Source of the DNA: Sphingomonadaceae bacterium 3R27E2-A
GTDB taxonomy: Bacteria > Pseudomonadota > Alphaproteobacteria > Sphingomonadales > Sphingomonadaceae
Reading direction: 5' to 3'
Assembly (NCBI GenBank): GCA_005503165.1
Contig: SCNT01000005.1
Coordinates: 1 to 64,000, forward strand
Length of the DNA: 64,000 bases
The notes under the pieces were generated by a model. The model saw only the letters and a program-made list of their open reading frames with translations. It was not told the origin of the DNA and ran no database searches. The position numbers and the translations under genes are program-made. Within the stretch, counting starts at the first letter, position 1, and the number at the start of each line of letters is the position of its first letter. Below, piece by piece: positions 26,206-36,208 of the stretch.

Positions 26206-27057
26206 TTAGAGATCGACCCCGCGATTCGCCCGCGACCGTGCCAGCGGGATCGCCTGCCGCGCGCGTTCCGTCGCGCCCTGATCGACCGGCGCCACCACCA
26301 GCGTGTAATCCTCGCCCGGCGCCGCCTGTGCTTCTGCCAGCATCTCGCCCCACGGCCCGACGGCCACGCTATGCCCATAGGTCGACCGCCCGTCGGCGTG
26401 CATCCCCGACTGCGCCGCCGCCAGCAGGTGACAACCATTCTCGATCGCCCGCGCGCGCATCAGGACGTGCCAATGCGCCTCGCCGGTGGAGACCGTGAAG
26501 GCAGCAGGAATCGCGAGCAGTTCGGCCCCTTGCTCGACCAGCGCACGATAGAGTTCGGGAAAGCGCAGGTCGTAGCAGATGCTGAGCCCCAGCGTCCCGA
26601 CGGGCGTTTCGACCACCACAAGCGCCTTGCCGCCGGCGTAGCTCGACGATTCGCTCCAGCTCTCGCCCGAGGGGAGCGATACGTCGAACATGTGAATCTT
26701 GTCGTACCGCGCGACGACCGAGCCGTCGGCGGCGACCACATGGCTGCGGTTGACCCGGCGGGTGCCGTCGTCGGACAGGAATGGCGCCGACCCGCTGTGG
26801 ATCCACAGCCCGTGGCGCCGCGCCATCGCACCATAGGCGGCGATCCAGGGGCTATCGCCTTCGGGCACGATATGTGTCGCCGACCGCGCGCGATCGCGGT
26901 CGAGCAGCACCGACATTTCGGGAAAAAAAGCCATGACCGCTCCCGCGTCCGCGGCGGCGGCGAGCGCGCGGTCCATCACCGCCAGATTGGTGTCGGGATC
27001 GATGCCGCTCGTCATCTGGACGAGCGCGATGAGGGGCGGGGCGGGGTTGTCGGTCAT
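26206..27057 (-). CDS. carbon-nitrogen hydrolase (nitrilase superfamily amidase)
   Basis: A 283-residue amidase. The catalytic triad is visible: Glu in 'AFFPEMSVL', Lys in 'ARYDKIHMFDVSLP' and Cys in 'LSICYDLRFPELYRAL'. The 'KIHMFDV' and 'CYDLRFPELYR' wording is typical of the Nit1/Nit2 branch, which removes deaminated glutathione or omega-amides. It is a stand-alone gene, divergent from the M16 protease gene by 87 bases. Cytoplasmic, no signal peptide. Confidence 0.85.
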   Translation of the reverse strand: MTDNPAPPLIALVQMTSGIDPDTNLAVMDRALAAAADAGAVMAFFPEMSVLLDRDRARSATHIVPEGDSPWIAAYGAMARRHGLWIHSGSAPFLSDDGTRRVNRSHVVAADGSVVARYDKIHMFDVSLPSGESWSESSSYAGGKALVVVETPVGTLGLSICYDLRFPELYRALVEQGAELLAIPAAFTVSTGEAHWHVLMRARAIENGCHLLAAAQSGMHADGRSTYGHSVAVGPWGEMLAEAQAAPGEDYTLVVAPVDQGATERARQAIPLARSRANRGVDL

Positions 27058-27144
27058 GTCCGAGGGCTAGGCAGATGCGGTGAAGAGAGCAAGTCGCGTG
27101 ACAGTTCAGTGGCGAGCAAGGTTCGGAGGCGTTAAGATAGGCCA

Positions 27145-30066
27145 ATGTCCAGCCTGTCCGCGCTTCCCCCGCGCTTCGTCCGTTCCTTCCTCGCCGCCGG
27201 CATCGTCGCCGCGCTGTTGTCGACGTCGCCCTCCGCGCTCGCGCAGGCGGAGACCGGCACCGTCGAGGTCCGCCCCGACAGCTGGCTCTACGAAGGCAGC
27301 GATATCCCGCGCGACACCGCGTGGCAGTTCGGCACCCTTCCCAACGGCGTGCGCTATGCGGTGCGCAATAATGGCGTGCCGCCGGGCCAGGTGTCGATCC
27401 GCGTGCGCATGGACGTCGGGTCGATGTTCGAAACCGAAAGCGAGCGCGGCTTTGCGCATCTGCTCGAACATCTGACCTTCCGCGGGTCCGAGCATATCCC
27501 CGATGGCGAAGCGAAGCGCATCTGGCAGCGCTTCGGGGTCAGCTTCGGCAGCGATTCGAACGCCCAGACCACCCCCACCCAGACAGTTTACCAGCTCGAT
27601 CTGCCCAGCGCGACGCCCGCCAATCTCGACGAGAGCATGAAATTGCTCGCGGGCATGGTGCGCGAGCCACGCATCTCGGAGGCCGCCGTGACAGCCGAGC
27701 GCGGCGTGGTGATGTCCGAGCTGCGCGAATCGGACGGGCCGCAGAAGCGGATCGCCGACGCGACCAACGCCCATCTCTTCGCCGGGCAACTGCTCGGCGA
27801 CCGCTCGCCGATCGGCACCAATGAATCGCTCGCCGCGGCGCGCGCCGGCGCCGTCGCGGCGTTCCACGACCGCTGGTATCGCCCCGACCGCGCCGTGGTG
27901 GTCGTCGTGGGCGACGGCGACCCTGCCGAATTCGCGCGACTGATCGCCAAATATTATGGTGACTGGAAATCCGATGGCCCGGCGCCCAAGCAGCCCGACT
28001 TCGGCAAGCCCGATCCGAAGGCGCCCGCCGCGCTGTCGATCGTCGAGCCCAACCAGCCGCCGGCGTTGACGCTGGCGATGGTCCGCCCGTGGGTGAAACG
28101 CATCGACACGGTCGAAAACACGCGGCGGCTCTATCTCGAATTCCTGTCGATCGCGCTCGTCAACCGGCGGCTCGAGAATCGCGCCCGCGCGGGCGGCAGC
28201 TATCTCGTCGCCACCGCCGAGCAGCAATATGTCAGCCGCAGCGCCGACGTCACGCTGGCGCAGATCGTGCCGCTCGGCGACTGGAAAGCGGCGCTTGCCG
28301 ACGTCCGCGGAGTGATCGCCGATGCGACGCAGAATCCGCCGTCGCAGGCCGATATCGACCGCGAGGCGAACGAAATTCAGGCGTTCCTCGTAAAGGAACT
28401 GCAAAATGCGCGCAACGAACCCGGCGCGCGGCTCGCGGACGACATGGTGCGCGCGGTCGACATTGGCGAGACGGTGACCAGCCCGCAGGGCCAGGTCGAC
28501 ATGTTCGCCGCGATCCGCGCCTCGGCGACGCCGCAGGTGATGCTCGATATCAGCAAGGCGATCTTCTCGGGCGAAGCCACGCGCGTCGTGCTGACCACCC
28601 CGACACCGATCGCGGGCGGCCAGCCTGCGCTGCTCGCCGCGCTCAAGGCGCCCGCGGTGATTCGCGACGACCGGTTGGCCGCCGCCGACGTCAATTTCAA
28701 CCAACTGCCCGCGCTCGGGACGCCGACGCCGGTCGTGAAGAGCGAGCGGCTCCTGGGGCTGCGCGCCGAACGGCTCGAATTCGGCAACGGCGTCACCGCG
28801 CTCGTCTCGAACAATATGGTCGAGCCGGGCAAGGTGCGCGTCAACGTCCGCTTTGGTACCGGCAACCGCAGCGTCGCGGCGAACGAGCCCAACCTCTTGT
28901 GGACCGGCGACTATGCCGTGGTCGCCAGCGGGGTCGGGCCGTGGGGGCAGAACGAGATCGACGCCATCACCAACGGGCGTCAGATTCAGCTCAATTTCGC
29001 GATCGACGATGATGCCTTCGAGCTGTCGGCCGAGAGCAAACCTGAAGATCTCGACGACCAGTTGCGCCTCATTGCGGCGAAGCTCTCAAGCCCGCGCTGG
29101 GACGCGGCGCCGGTCGAGCGCCTGCGCATCGGCTATCTCACGGGCTACGACCTCAACGACGCGACGCCCAATGCGGTGCTCGACCGCAATCTGCGCGGCT
29201 GGCTCACCGCCGACGACAAGCGCTGGTCACCTCCCGACAAGGCGGCGATCGAAGCGCTGACGCCCGCGGCTTTCCGCGCCTTCTGGGAGCCGCGGCTCGC
29301 CAGTGGGCCGATCGAGGTGCAGGTCTTCGGCGACCTGTCGGCGGTCGATTACCGCAAGATCCTGTCCGACACGCTGGGCGCGCTTGCGCCGCGCAAGGCG
29401 ATCCTGCCCGCGGCGGGCCAGACGGTTGCCTTCGCGCCGCACGTCGCCACCCCGGCGCTCGCCTATCACCGAGGCGACAAGGGACAGGCGGCGGCGATGA
29501 CCGCCTGGCCGACCAGCGGCGGCTTCGCCAACCCGCGCGACGCCCGCGCCTTCGACGTGCTCGGCGCGATCTTCAACGACCGCCTATTCGATCGCCTGCG
29601 CGCCGACCAGGGCGCGAGCTATGGCCCGGTGGTCGACAATCATTGGCCAACGGGCTTCGACACCGGTGGTTACCTGCTCGTCGGCAGCCTGCTCGCGCCG
29701 AAGGACATCGGCGGTTTCTATGCGATTGCGCGCGACATCGCCGCCGACCTTGTGGCTAATCCGGTCAGCGCCGACGAACTGGCGCGCAACGTGGGGCCGA
29801 TCCGCGAGCAGGTGACGCGCGCTTCGACGGGCAATGTCTATTGGATGTACCTGCTCGAAGGCGCGACGCGAGATCCGCGCGTGGCAGCGGCGGCGCTGTC
29901 GATGGAGCAGGACATCGCTGCGGTGACCGCGGCCGACATCCAGCGGCTTGCGAAACAATATCTGGTCCCTGCGAAACAATGGTCGCTCGCGATCCTGCCG
30001 AAGGGGATGACGCTCGCCGAGGCATCGGCGCAGAACAAGCCGGCGGGGGCGGCGGGCGGCCGTTAA
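27145..30066 (+). CDS. periplasmic M16-family zinc metalloprotease
   Basis: A 973-residue protein with a signal peptide (residues 1-34, ending SALAQAE). The inverted zinc motif HxxEH appears in 'FAHLLEHLTFRG' near residue 113, with the downstream Glu about 75 residues on ('AAVTAERGVVMSELRE'). Two M16 halves are visible: the active N-terminal one (about 60-480) and an inactive C-terminal one (about 530-960). This is the PqqL/pitrilysin-like arrangement of many Gram-negative exported peptidases. It is single-gene; its TAA interlocks with the stop of the convergent antiporter gene at TTAA. Confidence 0.88.
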   Translation: MSSLSALPPRFVRSFLAAGIVAALLSTSPSALAQAETGTVEVRPDSWLYEGSDIPRDTAWQFGTLPNGVRYAVRNNGVPPGQVSIRVRMDVGSMFETESERGFAHLLEHLTFRGSEHIPDGEAKRIWQRFGVSFGSDSNAQTTPTQTVYQLDLPSATPANLDESMKLLAGMVREPRISEAAVTAERGVVMSELRESDGPQKRIADATNAHLFAGQLLGDRSPIGTNESLAAARAGAVAAFHDRWYRPDRAVVVVVGDGDPAEFARLIAKYYGDWKSDGPAPKQPDFGKPDPKAPAALSIVEPNQPPALTLAMVRPWVKRIDTVENTRRLYLEFLSIALVNRRLENRARAGGSYLVATAEQQYVSRSADVTLAQIVPLGDWKAALADVRGVIADATQNPPSQADIDREANEIQAFLVKELQNARNEPGARLADDMVRAVDIGETVTSPQGQVDMFAAIRASATPQVMLDISKAIFSGEATRVVLTTPTPIAGGQPALLAALKAPAVIRDDRLAAADVNFNQLPALGTPTPVVKSERLLGLRAERLEFGNGVTALVSNNMVEPGKVRVNVRFGTGNRSVAANEPNLLWTGDYAVVASGVGPWGQNEIDAITNGRQIQLNFAIDDDAFELSAESKPEDLDDQLRLIAAKLSSPRWDAAPVERLRIGYLTGYDLNDATPNAVLDRNLRGWLTADDKRWSPPDKAAIEALTPAAFRAFWEPRLASGPIEVQVFGDLSAVDYRKILSDTLGALAPRKAILPAAGQTVAFAPHVATPALAYHRGDKGQAAAMTAWPTSGGFANPRDARAFDVLGAIFNDRLFDRLRADQGASYGPVVDNHWPTGFDTGGYLLVGSLLAPKDIGGFYAIARDIAADLVANPVSADELARNVGPIREQVTRASTGNVYWMYLLEGATRDPRVAAAALSMEQDIAAVTAADIQRLAKQYLVPAKQWSLAILPKGMTLAEASAQNKPAGAAGGR

Positions 30067-31847
30067 CCCGGGTCGCTGCCCTCGACCGGGCGCCGCACCC
30101 GGCGGATGCGCGGCTCGCGCTCGAGCGCGCCCTTGGTCATGATCTCGTGGCGCATCCTGGCGCGCACGTCGTGGATCGAGGCGATCACCGGGCCCATCGC
30201 GACGCCCAGGTCGATCAGTACCGCTTCGGCGAGCTGCAGCGAGCTTTCGAGCGTCTCGGGCACCGCGTCGGTCGCGCCGGCCTGGTAGAGTGCGGCGGCA
30301 TGGTCCGAATCGCGCGCGCGGCTGATGATCGGCAGGTCGGGATATTTGCGGCGCATCGCCTTGGTCATGCGCAGCTGCTGCACCGGGTCGTCCATCGTCA
30401 GCACGATCGCATGCGCGCTTTCGATGCCCAGCTTGTCGAGGCTGCCCGGGCGCGCGACGTCGGCGAAGCGCACGATGAAGCCCGCGCGCCGAGCCGCCGC
30501 GACGGTGTCGATGTCGGCATCGACGGCGATGTAGGGACGGCCATGCTCGCGCAGCAATTGCGCGACGGTGTGGCCGACGCGGCCGAAGCCGACGACGACG
30601 GTGCGGCCCTCGGGGGTCTCCTCGTCCTGGCTGTCGCCGCTGCGCATCTCGATCCGCCGCGCGATATCGTGGCCGACGCGGGCGAGCAGGGGCGTGATCG
30701 TCAGGCCGATCGCGGTGACCAGCTGCCAGAATTCGGCAGTGTCGCGGCTGATGAGCTGCGCCTGCAGCGCGGTCGCGAGCACGATCAGGGTGGTTTCCGA
30801 GGGGCTCGCCATCAGCAGGCCGACCTCGGCCGCGGTGCCGCGTCGCACCGCGCCCGAGAAGCGCAGCAGCGCCGCCGTGACCAGCGCCTTGATAAGCACC
30901 ACGCCGACCACCGCGGCGATCAGCGCGGGCCAGTGCGCGGCGATGGTCTTGAGGTTCAGCCCCATGCCGACGCTGATCAGGAACACTCCGAGCGCGAGGC
31001 CCTTGAAGGGCGCGGTGATTGCCTCGACCTCCTCATGATATTCGGTCTCGGCGATCATCAGGCCAGCGAGCAGCGCGCCGACGATCGGCGACAGGCCGAC
31101 CGCGGCGGTCGCGAGCGCCGCGACGATGACGACCAGCAGGCTCGCCGCGAGGAACAGCTCGGGATCCTTGGCACGCGCGGCCTGCGCGAAGATGCGCGGC
31201 AGCAGGAACCAGCCGCCGATCGCGAGCGCCGCGACGACGAGCGCACCCTGCCAGAGCGTCGTCAGCGCCAGTTCGGCGCTGTCGCCCGCGGCCGTCGGCG
31301 ACAGCGCGGCGAGGATGAAGATGATCGGGACGAGCGCGAGATCTTCGAACAACAGCATCGAAAAGCTCGCTCGCCCGACCGCCGACTTGGTTCCCGCGAT
31401 CGGCAGTACCAGCGCGGTCGACGACAAGGCGAGCGCGATGCCGAGGCCATAGGCCGCAGCGGTCGAATGTTCGCCGAAGAGCAACAGCGCGGTGCCGAGG
31501 ATGCCGCCCGCGACGAACAATTCCGCCGCACCGATCCCGAACACCAGCTTCCTTAGTTGCCACAACCGCCGAAAAGACAGCTCAAGCCCGATCGAGAAGA
31601 GCAGCAGGATGATGCCGAACTCGGCGAAGAGCGCGATATCCTCGGTCGAGCCGATGGTGACATGCTCGAGCCACGGATAGTCGCCCGCGAGCGCGCCCAG
31701 CCCCGACGGCCCGACGAGCAGCCCGACGAGGATGAAGCCGATGACCGGCGAAATCCTGAAGCGCGCGAAGGCGGGGATGACGACGCCTGCGGCGCCGAGC
31801 ACCACCAGCGCGTTGCCGATGGCCGAAGTTTCGGTTTCCGATACCAT
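30063..31847 (-). CDS. KefB/CPA2-type cation:proton antiporter with RCK domain
   Basis: A 594-residue membrane protein. Residues of about 10-390 form 12-13 helices of the CPA2 exchanger fold ('VIGFILVGLLVGPSGLGALA', 'FAEFGIILLLFSIGLELSFR', 'LSSTALVLPI'). Residues of about 415-540 are a TrkA-N/RCK domain with the NAD-binding 'TVVVGFGRVGHTVAQLL' and 'YIAVDADIDTVAAARRAGF'. It is related to KefB/KefC potassium efflux and to YbaL; no KefF/KefG partner is adjacent. It lies in the inner membrane and is probably gated by a nucleotide or glutathione adduct. Confidence 0.87.
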   Translation of the reverse strand: MVSETETSAIGNALVVLGAAGVVIPAFARFRISPVIGFILVGLLVGPSGLGALAGDYPWLEHVTIGSTEDIALFAEFGIILLLFSIGLELSFRRLWQLRKLVFGIGAAELFVAGGILGTALLLFGEHSTAAAYGLGIALALSSTALVLPIAGTKSAVGRASFSMLLFEDLALVPIIFILAALSPTAAGDSAELALTTLWQGALVVAALAIGGWFLLPRIFAQAARAKDPELFLAASLLVVIVAALATAAVGLSPIVGALLAGLMIAETEYHEEVEAITAPFKGLALGVFLISVGMGLNLKTIAAHWPALIAAVVGVVLIKALVTAALLRFSGAVRRGTAAEVGLLMASPSETTLIVLATALQAQLISRDTAEFWQLVTAIGLTITPLLARVGHDIARRIEMRSGDSQDEETPEGRTVVVGFGRVGHTVAQLLREHGRPYIAVDADIDTVAAARRAGFIVRFADVARPGSLDKLGIESAHAIVLTMDDPVQQLRMTKAMRRKYPDLPIISRARDSDHAAALYQAGATDAVPETLESSLQLAEAVLIDLGVAMGPVIASIHDVRARMRHEIMTKGALEREPRIRRVRRPVEGSDPG

Positions 31848-31914
31848 AGGGGCCGACCTTATGCAGGCCGGCCCCCCTTGGCTAGATAGCTATCTCAAGC
31901 TTTTTGCTTGTTTG

Positions 31915-33129
31915 TCAGGCACCCATCTTGGTTTCGAGATTTTCGACGATCGCCTCGAAGAAGCCCTCGGTGGTCAGCCAGTTCTGGTCGGGGCCGATCA
32001 GCAGCGCCAGGTCCTTGGTCATCTTGCCGCTTTCGACCGTCGCGACGCAGACCTTTTCGAGATCGTCCGCGAACTTCACCAGCGCGGCATTGCCGTCGAG
32101 CTTGCCGCGGTGCTTGAGCCCGCCGGTCCACGCAAAGATCGACGCGATCGGGTTGGTCGAGGTCGCCTTGCCCTGCTGGTGCATGCGATAGTGGCGGGTG
32201 ACGGTGCCGTGGGCAGCTTCGGATTCGACGGTCTGGCCGTCGGGGGTCATCAGGACGCTGGTCATCAGGCCGAGCGAGCCGAAGCCCTGCGCGACCGTGT
32301 CCGACTGGACGTCGCCGTCGTAGTTCTTGCACGCCCAGACGAACTTGCCGCTCCACTTGAGCGCCGAGGCGACCATGTCGTCGATCAGGCGGTGCTCGTA
32401 GACGATGCCGAGCGCGTCGAACTTCGCCTTGAATTCGGCCTGGAAAACTTCCTCGAACAGATCCTTGAAGCGGCCGTCATAGGCTTTGAGGATCGTGTTC
32501 TTGGTCGACAGGTACACCGGCCATTCGCGGGCGAGGCCGTAATTCAGGCTGGCGCGCGCGAAGTCGCGGATCGAATCGTCGAGGTTGTACATGCCCATCG
32601 CCACGCCCGCCGAGGGGAACTGGAACACTTCCTCGTCGATCAGCGTGCCGTCCTCGCCCTCGAACACCAGGCGCAGCTTGCCGGGGCCGGGGACGCGGAA
32701 GTCGGTCGCCTTATACTGGTCGCCAAAGGCGTGGCGGCCGACGACGATCGGGTCGGTCCAGCCGGGCACGAGGCGCGGGACATTCTTCATCACGATCGGC
32801 TCGCGGAAGACGACGCCGCCGAGGATGTTGCGGATCGTGCCGTTGGGCGACTTCCACATCTTCTTGAGGCCGAATTCCTCGACGCGGGCTTCGTCGGGGG
32901 TGATCGTGGCGCACTTCACGCCGACGCCATATTTCTTGATCGCATTCGCGGCTTCGACGGTGATCTTGTCGTCGGTGCGGTCGCGTTCCTCGATGCCGAG
33001 GTCGTAATAGTGGAGATCGACGTCGAGATAGGGGAGGATCAGGCGCTCGCGAATCCACTGCCAGATGATCCGCGTCATTTCGTCGCCGTCGAGTTCGACG
33101 ACCGGGTTCGCTACCTTGATCTTGCCCAT
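31915..33129 (-). CDS. icd: NADP-dependent isocitrate dehydrogenase (dimeric, eukaryote-like type)
   Basis: A 404-residue TCA-cycle enzyme converting isocitrate to 2-oxoglutarate. The start at ATG 33129 ([20 protein letters not shown]) is the conserved N-terminus; an upstream in-frame reading adds 22 non-conserved residues. Signature regions are '[20 protein letters not shown]', '[20 protein letters not shown]' (metal ligand Asp) and '[14 protein letters not shown]' plus 'NPIASIFAW' (NADP site). This is the type II subfamily typical of Alphaproteobacteria and mitochondria, distinct from E. coli Icd. It is divergent from psd, single gene. Confidence 0.95.
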   Translation of the reverse strand: MGKIKVANPVVELDGDEMTRIIWQWIRERLILPYLDVDLHYYDLGIEERDRTDDKITVEAANAIKKYGVGVKCATITPDEARVEEFGLKKMWKSPNGTIRNILGGVVFREPIVMKNVPRLVPGWTDPIVVGRHAFGDQYKATDFRVPGPGKLRLVFEGEDGTLIDEEVFQFPSAGVAMGMYNLDDSIRDFARASLNYGLAREWPVYLSTKNTILKAYDGRFKDLFEEVFQAEFKAKFDALGIVYEHRLIDDMVASALKWSGKFVWACKNYDGDVQSDTVAQGFGSLGLMTSVLMTPDGQTVESEAAHGTVTRHYRMHQQGKATSTNPIASIFAWTGGLKHRGKLDGNAALVKFADDLEKVCVATVESGKMTKDLALLIGPDQNWLTTEGFFEAIVENLETKMGA

Positions 33130-33288
33130 ATGCGTGCCTTTTCCTTGGGGAGTCGAGTTGCAGCGGGCCTTAGGCAAAGCCGAGCCTTTGGTCAAACGTC
33201 ACGGTGGAGCGTCGATGGGGCCACGCAGGGAACATCGCTCGGCTTATTCCGTTGTCAGTGAGAGATCGCGACCCTAGAAGAAGCCCCC

Positions 33289-34020
33289 ATGTCTTCCATC
33301 TCTTCCAACCGCCCCGGCGGCGGTATCAAGTGGCACTGGCCCTCGATCCATCCCGAGGGGCGCAAATTCGTCCTGATCGCGGCGATCGTCACCCTCTGTT
33401 TTTTCCTGCTCGGCTGGCCGATCGTGCCATGGCTGATGCTCGGCGTGACCGTTTGGGTCGCGGCCTTCTTCCGCGATCCGGTGCGCATTACGCCGGTCGG
33501 TGCGGACTATGTCGTCGCGCCCGCCGACGGGCTGGTCACGCAGATCGCCGAAGTGCCGCCGCCGCCGGAAATCGCGGGTCCCGACGGGCTCGGCGCGGCG
33601 CCGATGCTGCGTGTTTCGATCTTCATGAGCGTCTTCGACGTGCACATCAATCGCACCCCGATCGCCGGCACCCTGCGCAAGATTGTCTATATCCCGGGAA
33701 AATTCGTCAACGCCGACCTCGACAAGGCGAGCGAAGAGAATGAGCGCCAGCATTTCGTCGTCGAGCGCGCCGACGGGATGCGCGTCGGTTTCACCCAGAT
33801 CGCCGGCCTCGTCGCGCGGCGCATCCTGCCCTTCGTCAGCATGGGGCAGGAGGTGTCGACCGGTCAGCGCATCGGCCTGATCCGCTTCGGCAGCCGCGTC
33901 GACGTCTATCTGCCCGCGGGCACGACGCCGCAGGTGCTGCTCGGTCAGCGCACGCTGGCGGGCGAGACGGTCGTCGCGCGGATCGGCACCGCCGGGGTCA
34001 TCGACGGCATCGGGCAGTAG
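33289..34020 (+). CDS. psd: phosphatidylserine decarboxylase
   Basis: A 243-residue membrane-associated enzyme making phosphatidylethanolamine. It is of the short archaeal/alphaproteobacterial type, with two N-terminal membrane helices (about 27-60). Conserved marks are '[10 protein letters not shown]', '[11 protein letters not shown]', '[20 protein letters not shown]' and the self-cleavage site Gly201-Ser202 in '[13 protein letters not shown]', where the Ser becomes the pyruvoyl cofactor. pssA begins one base after its stop, giving a two-gene phosphatidylserine synthase/decarboxylase operon. Confidence 0.93.
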   Translation: MSSISSNRPGGGIKWHWPSIHPEGRKFVLIAAIVTLCFFLLGWPIVPWLMLGVTVWVAAFFRDPVRITPVGADYVVAPADGLVTQIAEVPPPPEIAGPDGLGAAPMLRVSIFMSVFDVHINRTPIAGTLRKIVYIPGKFVNADLDKASEENERQHFVVERADGMRVGFTQIAGLVARRILPFVSMGQEVSTGQRIGLIRFGSRVDVYLPAGTTPQVLLGQRTLAGETVVARIGTAGVIDGIGQ

Positions 34021-34021
34021 G

Positions 34022-34795
34022 ATGACCGGCCGCGAGGAGGTTCCGGCGGATGCCGCGGGGCGCCGTATCGGCGGGATTCCCCTGCGCGCCTTCGTCCCCA
34101 ACGCCATTACGATCCTCGCACTCTGTTCGGGCCTGACCGGCGTCCGGTTCGGCATCGACGGCGAATGGGCTGCGGCGATCACGATGATCATCGTCGCCGG
34201 CGTGCTCGACGGCATGGACGGCCGCATCGCCCGGCTGCTGCGCGCGCAGAGCAAGTTCGGCGCCGAGCTCGATTCGCTTTCGGACGTCATCGCCTTCGGC
34301 GTATCGCCCGCCATGATCCTGTTCCTCTGGTCGCTGCAATATGCGCCGAAGTTCGGCTGGACCGCAGCGCTCGCGCTCGCGGTGTGCTGCGCGCTTCGCC
34401 TTGCGCGCTTCAATTCGCGCATGGATGCCGATTTCCAGCCGCACAAGTCGGCGGGCTTCATGACCGGCATTCCCGCGCCCGCAGGCGCCGGCCTGTCCTT
34501 CGTCCCGGTCTATCTGTGGCTGGTCACCGAAAACGACCTGTTCCGCGAGTGGTATGTCGTCATGCCCTGGGCGATCGGCGTTGCGATGCTGATGATCTCG
34601 GCAATCCCGACCTACAGCTGGTCGTCGTTCCGCCTGCGCCGCTCGTGGCGGCTATTCGCGCTAGCAGGGGTAGGGCTGTTCGGCGCGGCGCTGGTGACCG
34701 CGCCATGGTGGACTTTGCTCGGGGTGTGCGCGGTCTATCTGACGCTGCTGCCCTTCGGCATCGCCAGCTACGCGCGGGTCAGGCGGCGCGGCTGA
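34022..34795 (+). CDS. pssA: CDP-diacylglycerol-serine O-phosphatidyltransferase
   Basis: A 257-residue membrane enzyme that makes phosphatidylserine from CDP-diacylglycerol and serine. The CDP-alcohol phosphatidyltransferase motif DGxxAR...G...D...D is complete: 'DGMDGRIARLL' and 'FGAELDSLSD' near residues 61-85. About eight helices are visible. It follows psd with one base between, so the pair makes and decarboxylates phosphatidylserine. Its last 17 bases overlap a convergent small membrane protein gene. Confidence 0.92.
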   Translation: MTGREEVPADAAGRRIGGIPLRAFVPNAITILALCSGLTGVRFGIDGEWAAAITMIIVAGVLDGMDGRIARLLRAQSKFGAELDSLSDVIAFGVSPAMILFLWSLQYAPKFGWTAALALAVCCALRLARFNSRMDADFQPHKSAGFMTGIPAPAGAGLSFVPVYLWLVTENDLFREWYVVMPWAIGVAMLMISAIPTYSWSSFRLRRSWRLFALAGVGLFGAALVTAPWWTLLGVCAVYLTLLPFGIASYARVRRRG

Positions 34796-35039
34796 GCTGC
34801 GGCGCAGTGCGTGCCGTCAGGCGCACGGGGCGGGGCGCGTCGCGGCGATCGCCGCGCTGGCGCAATTTGACGACATTCGTTGCGGGCCCCGGATGCGGGG
34901 CGTTGCGGATCGGAAACGCGCCTTCGCCCAGCAGCGACGAGAGAATCGCATTCTCGTTCGTCTTGAGCATCGCCAGGATCACGGTGATGCCCAGCCCGGC
35001 GGCAATGGCGAATAGGAGAGCGGCAGCGACCTGAACCAT
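34779..35039 (-). CDS. small single-TM membrane protein, probably SOS-regulated
   Basis: An 86-residue protein. The ATG at 35039 follows GGAAGGA at 7 bases; a second ATG directly before it (35042) is possible. Residues 3-23 form one membrane helix (AAALLFAIAAGLGITVILAM). The rest is a basic, low-complexity cytoplasmic or periplasmic tail (KLRQRGDRRDAPRPVRLTAR). I recognise no family. The promoter region carries a canonical alphaproteobacterial LexA box placed over the -35/-10 spacer, so expression is probably induced by DNA damage. That makes a SidA-like cell-division inhibitor role worth testing, but the sequences are not obviously related. Confidence 0.6.
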   Translation of the reverse strand: MVQVAAALLFAIAAGLGITVILAMLKTNENAILSSLLGEGAFPIRNAPHPGPATNVVKLRQRGDRRDAPRPVRLTARTAPQLSRAA

Positions 35040-35100
35040 CATCTTGTCCTTCCGGTTTCTTTGTGCGAAACCATGTCCATCGGTGACGGTTTCGTTACGC

Positions 35101-35131
35101 AAATCGTTCCATGTTCCTGTTTTGTTCTCAA
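35101..35131 (-). promoter_or_regulatory. LexA (SOS) box within the promoter of the small membrane protein
   Basis: On the minus strand GAAC-N7-GAAC (35113-35127; GAACAAAACAGGAAC) matches the alphaproteobacterial LexA consensus exactly. It starts inside the -35 TTGAGA (35126-35131) and lies in the 17-base spacer before a weak -10 AACGAT near 35103-35108. The small gene starts about 75 bases downstream. The rpsB start is 230 bases away on the other side. The rest of 35040-35359 is intergenic; I see no clear rpsB promoter in it. Confidence 0.65.
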
Positions 35132-35359
35132 GCCATTTGCGACGAACGGAGTCATTTCGTCGCCGGGGCGAGCCCGTCCCCGTCGTGCAACTTGGTAGCC
35201 AATGCGACGAAAAGTGCCGCCGGGCCCTTGCTTTTGGCCGCGGCTGCCGCTAACGGCCCGCCCATTCCACATGGAAGGCGCACATAAACCGGTGCCGGGT
35301 CATCCGCTTGCGGACCCCGGTTCTTGCTTTCCAGAGGACCAACCGGAAGGAGAAAGACC

Positions 35360-36193
35360 ATGGCGGCACCTGTCGTCACGATGCAGAATCTTATCGAAGC
35401 TGGCGCCCACTTCGGCCACCAGACCCATCGTTGGAACCCGCGCATGAAGCCGTATATCTTCGGCGCGCGCAACGGCATCCACATTCTCGACCTGTCCCAG
35501 ACCGTGCCGCTTTTTGCACGCGCTCTGGAATTTGTCGCCTCGTCGGCCGCCTCGGGCGGCAAGGTGCTGTTCGTCGGCACCAAGCGCCAGGCGCAGGGCC
35601 CGATCGCCGACGCCGCCCGCGCGTCGGGCCAGCATTTCGTCAACCACCGCTGGCTGGGCGGGATGCTCACCAACTGGAAGACGATCTCGAACTCGATCAA
35701 GCGTCTCAAGACGCTCGAAGAGCAGCTCGCCGGCGACACCTCGGGCCTGACCAAGAAGGAAGTGCTGAACCGCACCCGCGAACGCGACAAGCTCGAGCTC
35801 AGCCTCGGCGGCATCCGCGACATGGGCGGCATTCCCGACGTGATGTTCGTGATCGACGCGAACAAGGAAGAGCTGGCGATCAAGGAAGCCAATGTCCTTG
35901 GCATCCCCGTCGTCGCGATCCTCGATTCGAACGTTTCGCCCGATGGCATCGCTTTCCCGGTCCCGGCGAACGATGACGCCGCGCGCGCCATCCGCCTCTA
36001 TTGCGACGCCGTGGCGCAGGCCGCGACGCGTGGCGGCCAGCAGGCCCGCGCCGACCGCGGCGAAGACCTGGGCGCGGCCGTCGAGCCCGTCGCCGAAGCA
36101 GCGCTGACCGAAGAAGCAACCGCTCCGGTGACCGAGGACGAACAGGTCCCGGCCGAAGCCGCCGCCGAAACCGAACGCCAGAGCGACGCCTGA
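35360..36193 (+). CDS. rpsB: 30S ribosomal protein S2
   Basis: A 277-residue S2 protein starting at ATG 35360 behind GGAAGGAGAAAG. Conserved wording is '[20 protein letters not shown]', 'IHILDLSQT', '[20 protein letters not shown]' and '[11 protein letters not shown]'. The C-terminal tail after about residue 235 is an acidic Ala/Glu-rich extension ([20 protein letters not shown]) longer than in E. coli, as is common in Alphaproteobacteria. A strong hairpin separates it from tsf. Confidence 0.97.
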   Translation: MAAPVVTMQNLIEAGAHFGHQTHRWNPRMKPYIFGARNGIHILDLSQTVPLFARALEFVASSAASGGKVLFVGTKRQAQGPIADAARASGQHFVNHRWLGGMLTNWKTISNSIKRLKTLEEQLAGDTSGLTKKEVLNRTRERDKLELSLGGIRDMGGIPDVMFVIDANKEELAIKEANVLGIPVVAILDSNVSPDGIAFPVPANDDAARAIRLYCDAVAQAATRGGQQARADRGEDLGAAVEPVAEAALTEEATAPVTEDEQVPAEAAAETERQSDA

Positions 36194-36208
36194 GCGCGCT
36201 CGCATGAC

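Noticed and set aside
31732-33261. A 509-residue plus-strand open frame opposite icd
   Set aside because: Antisense to a fully conserved isocitrate dehydrogenase; the translation has no domain sense.
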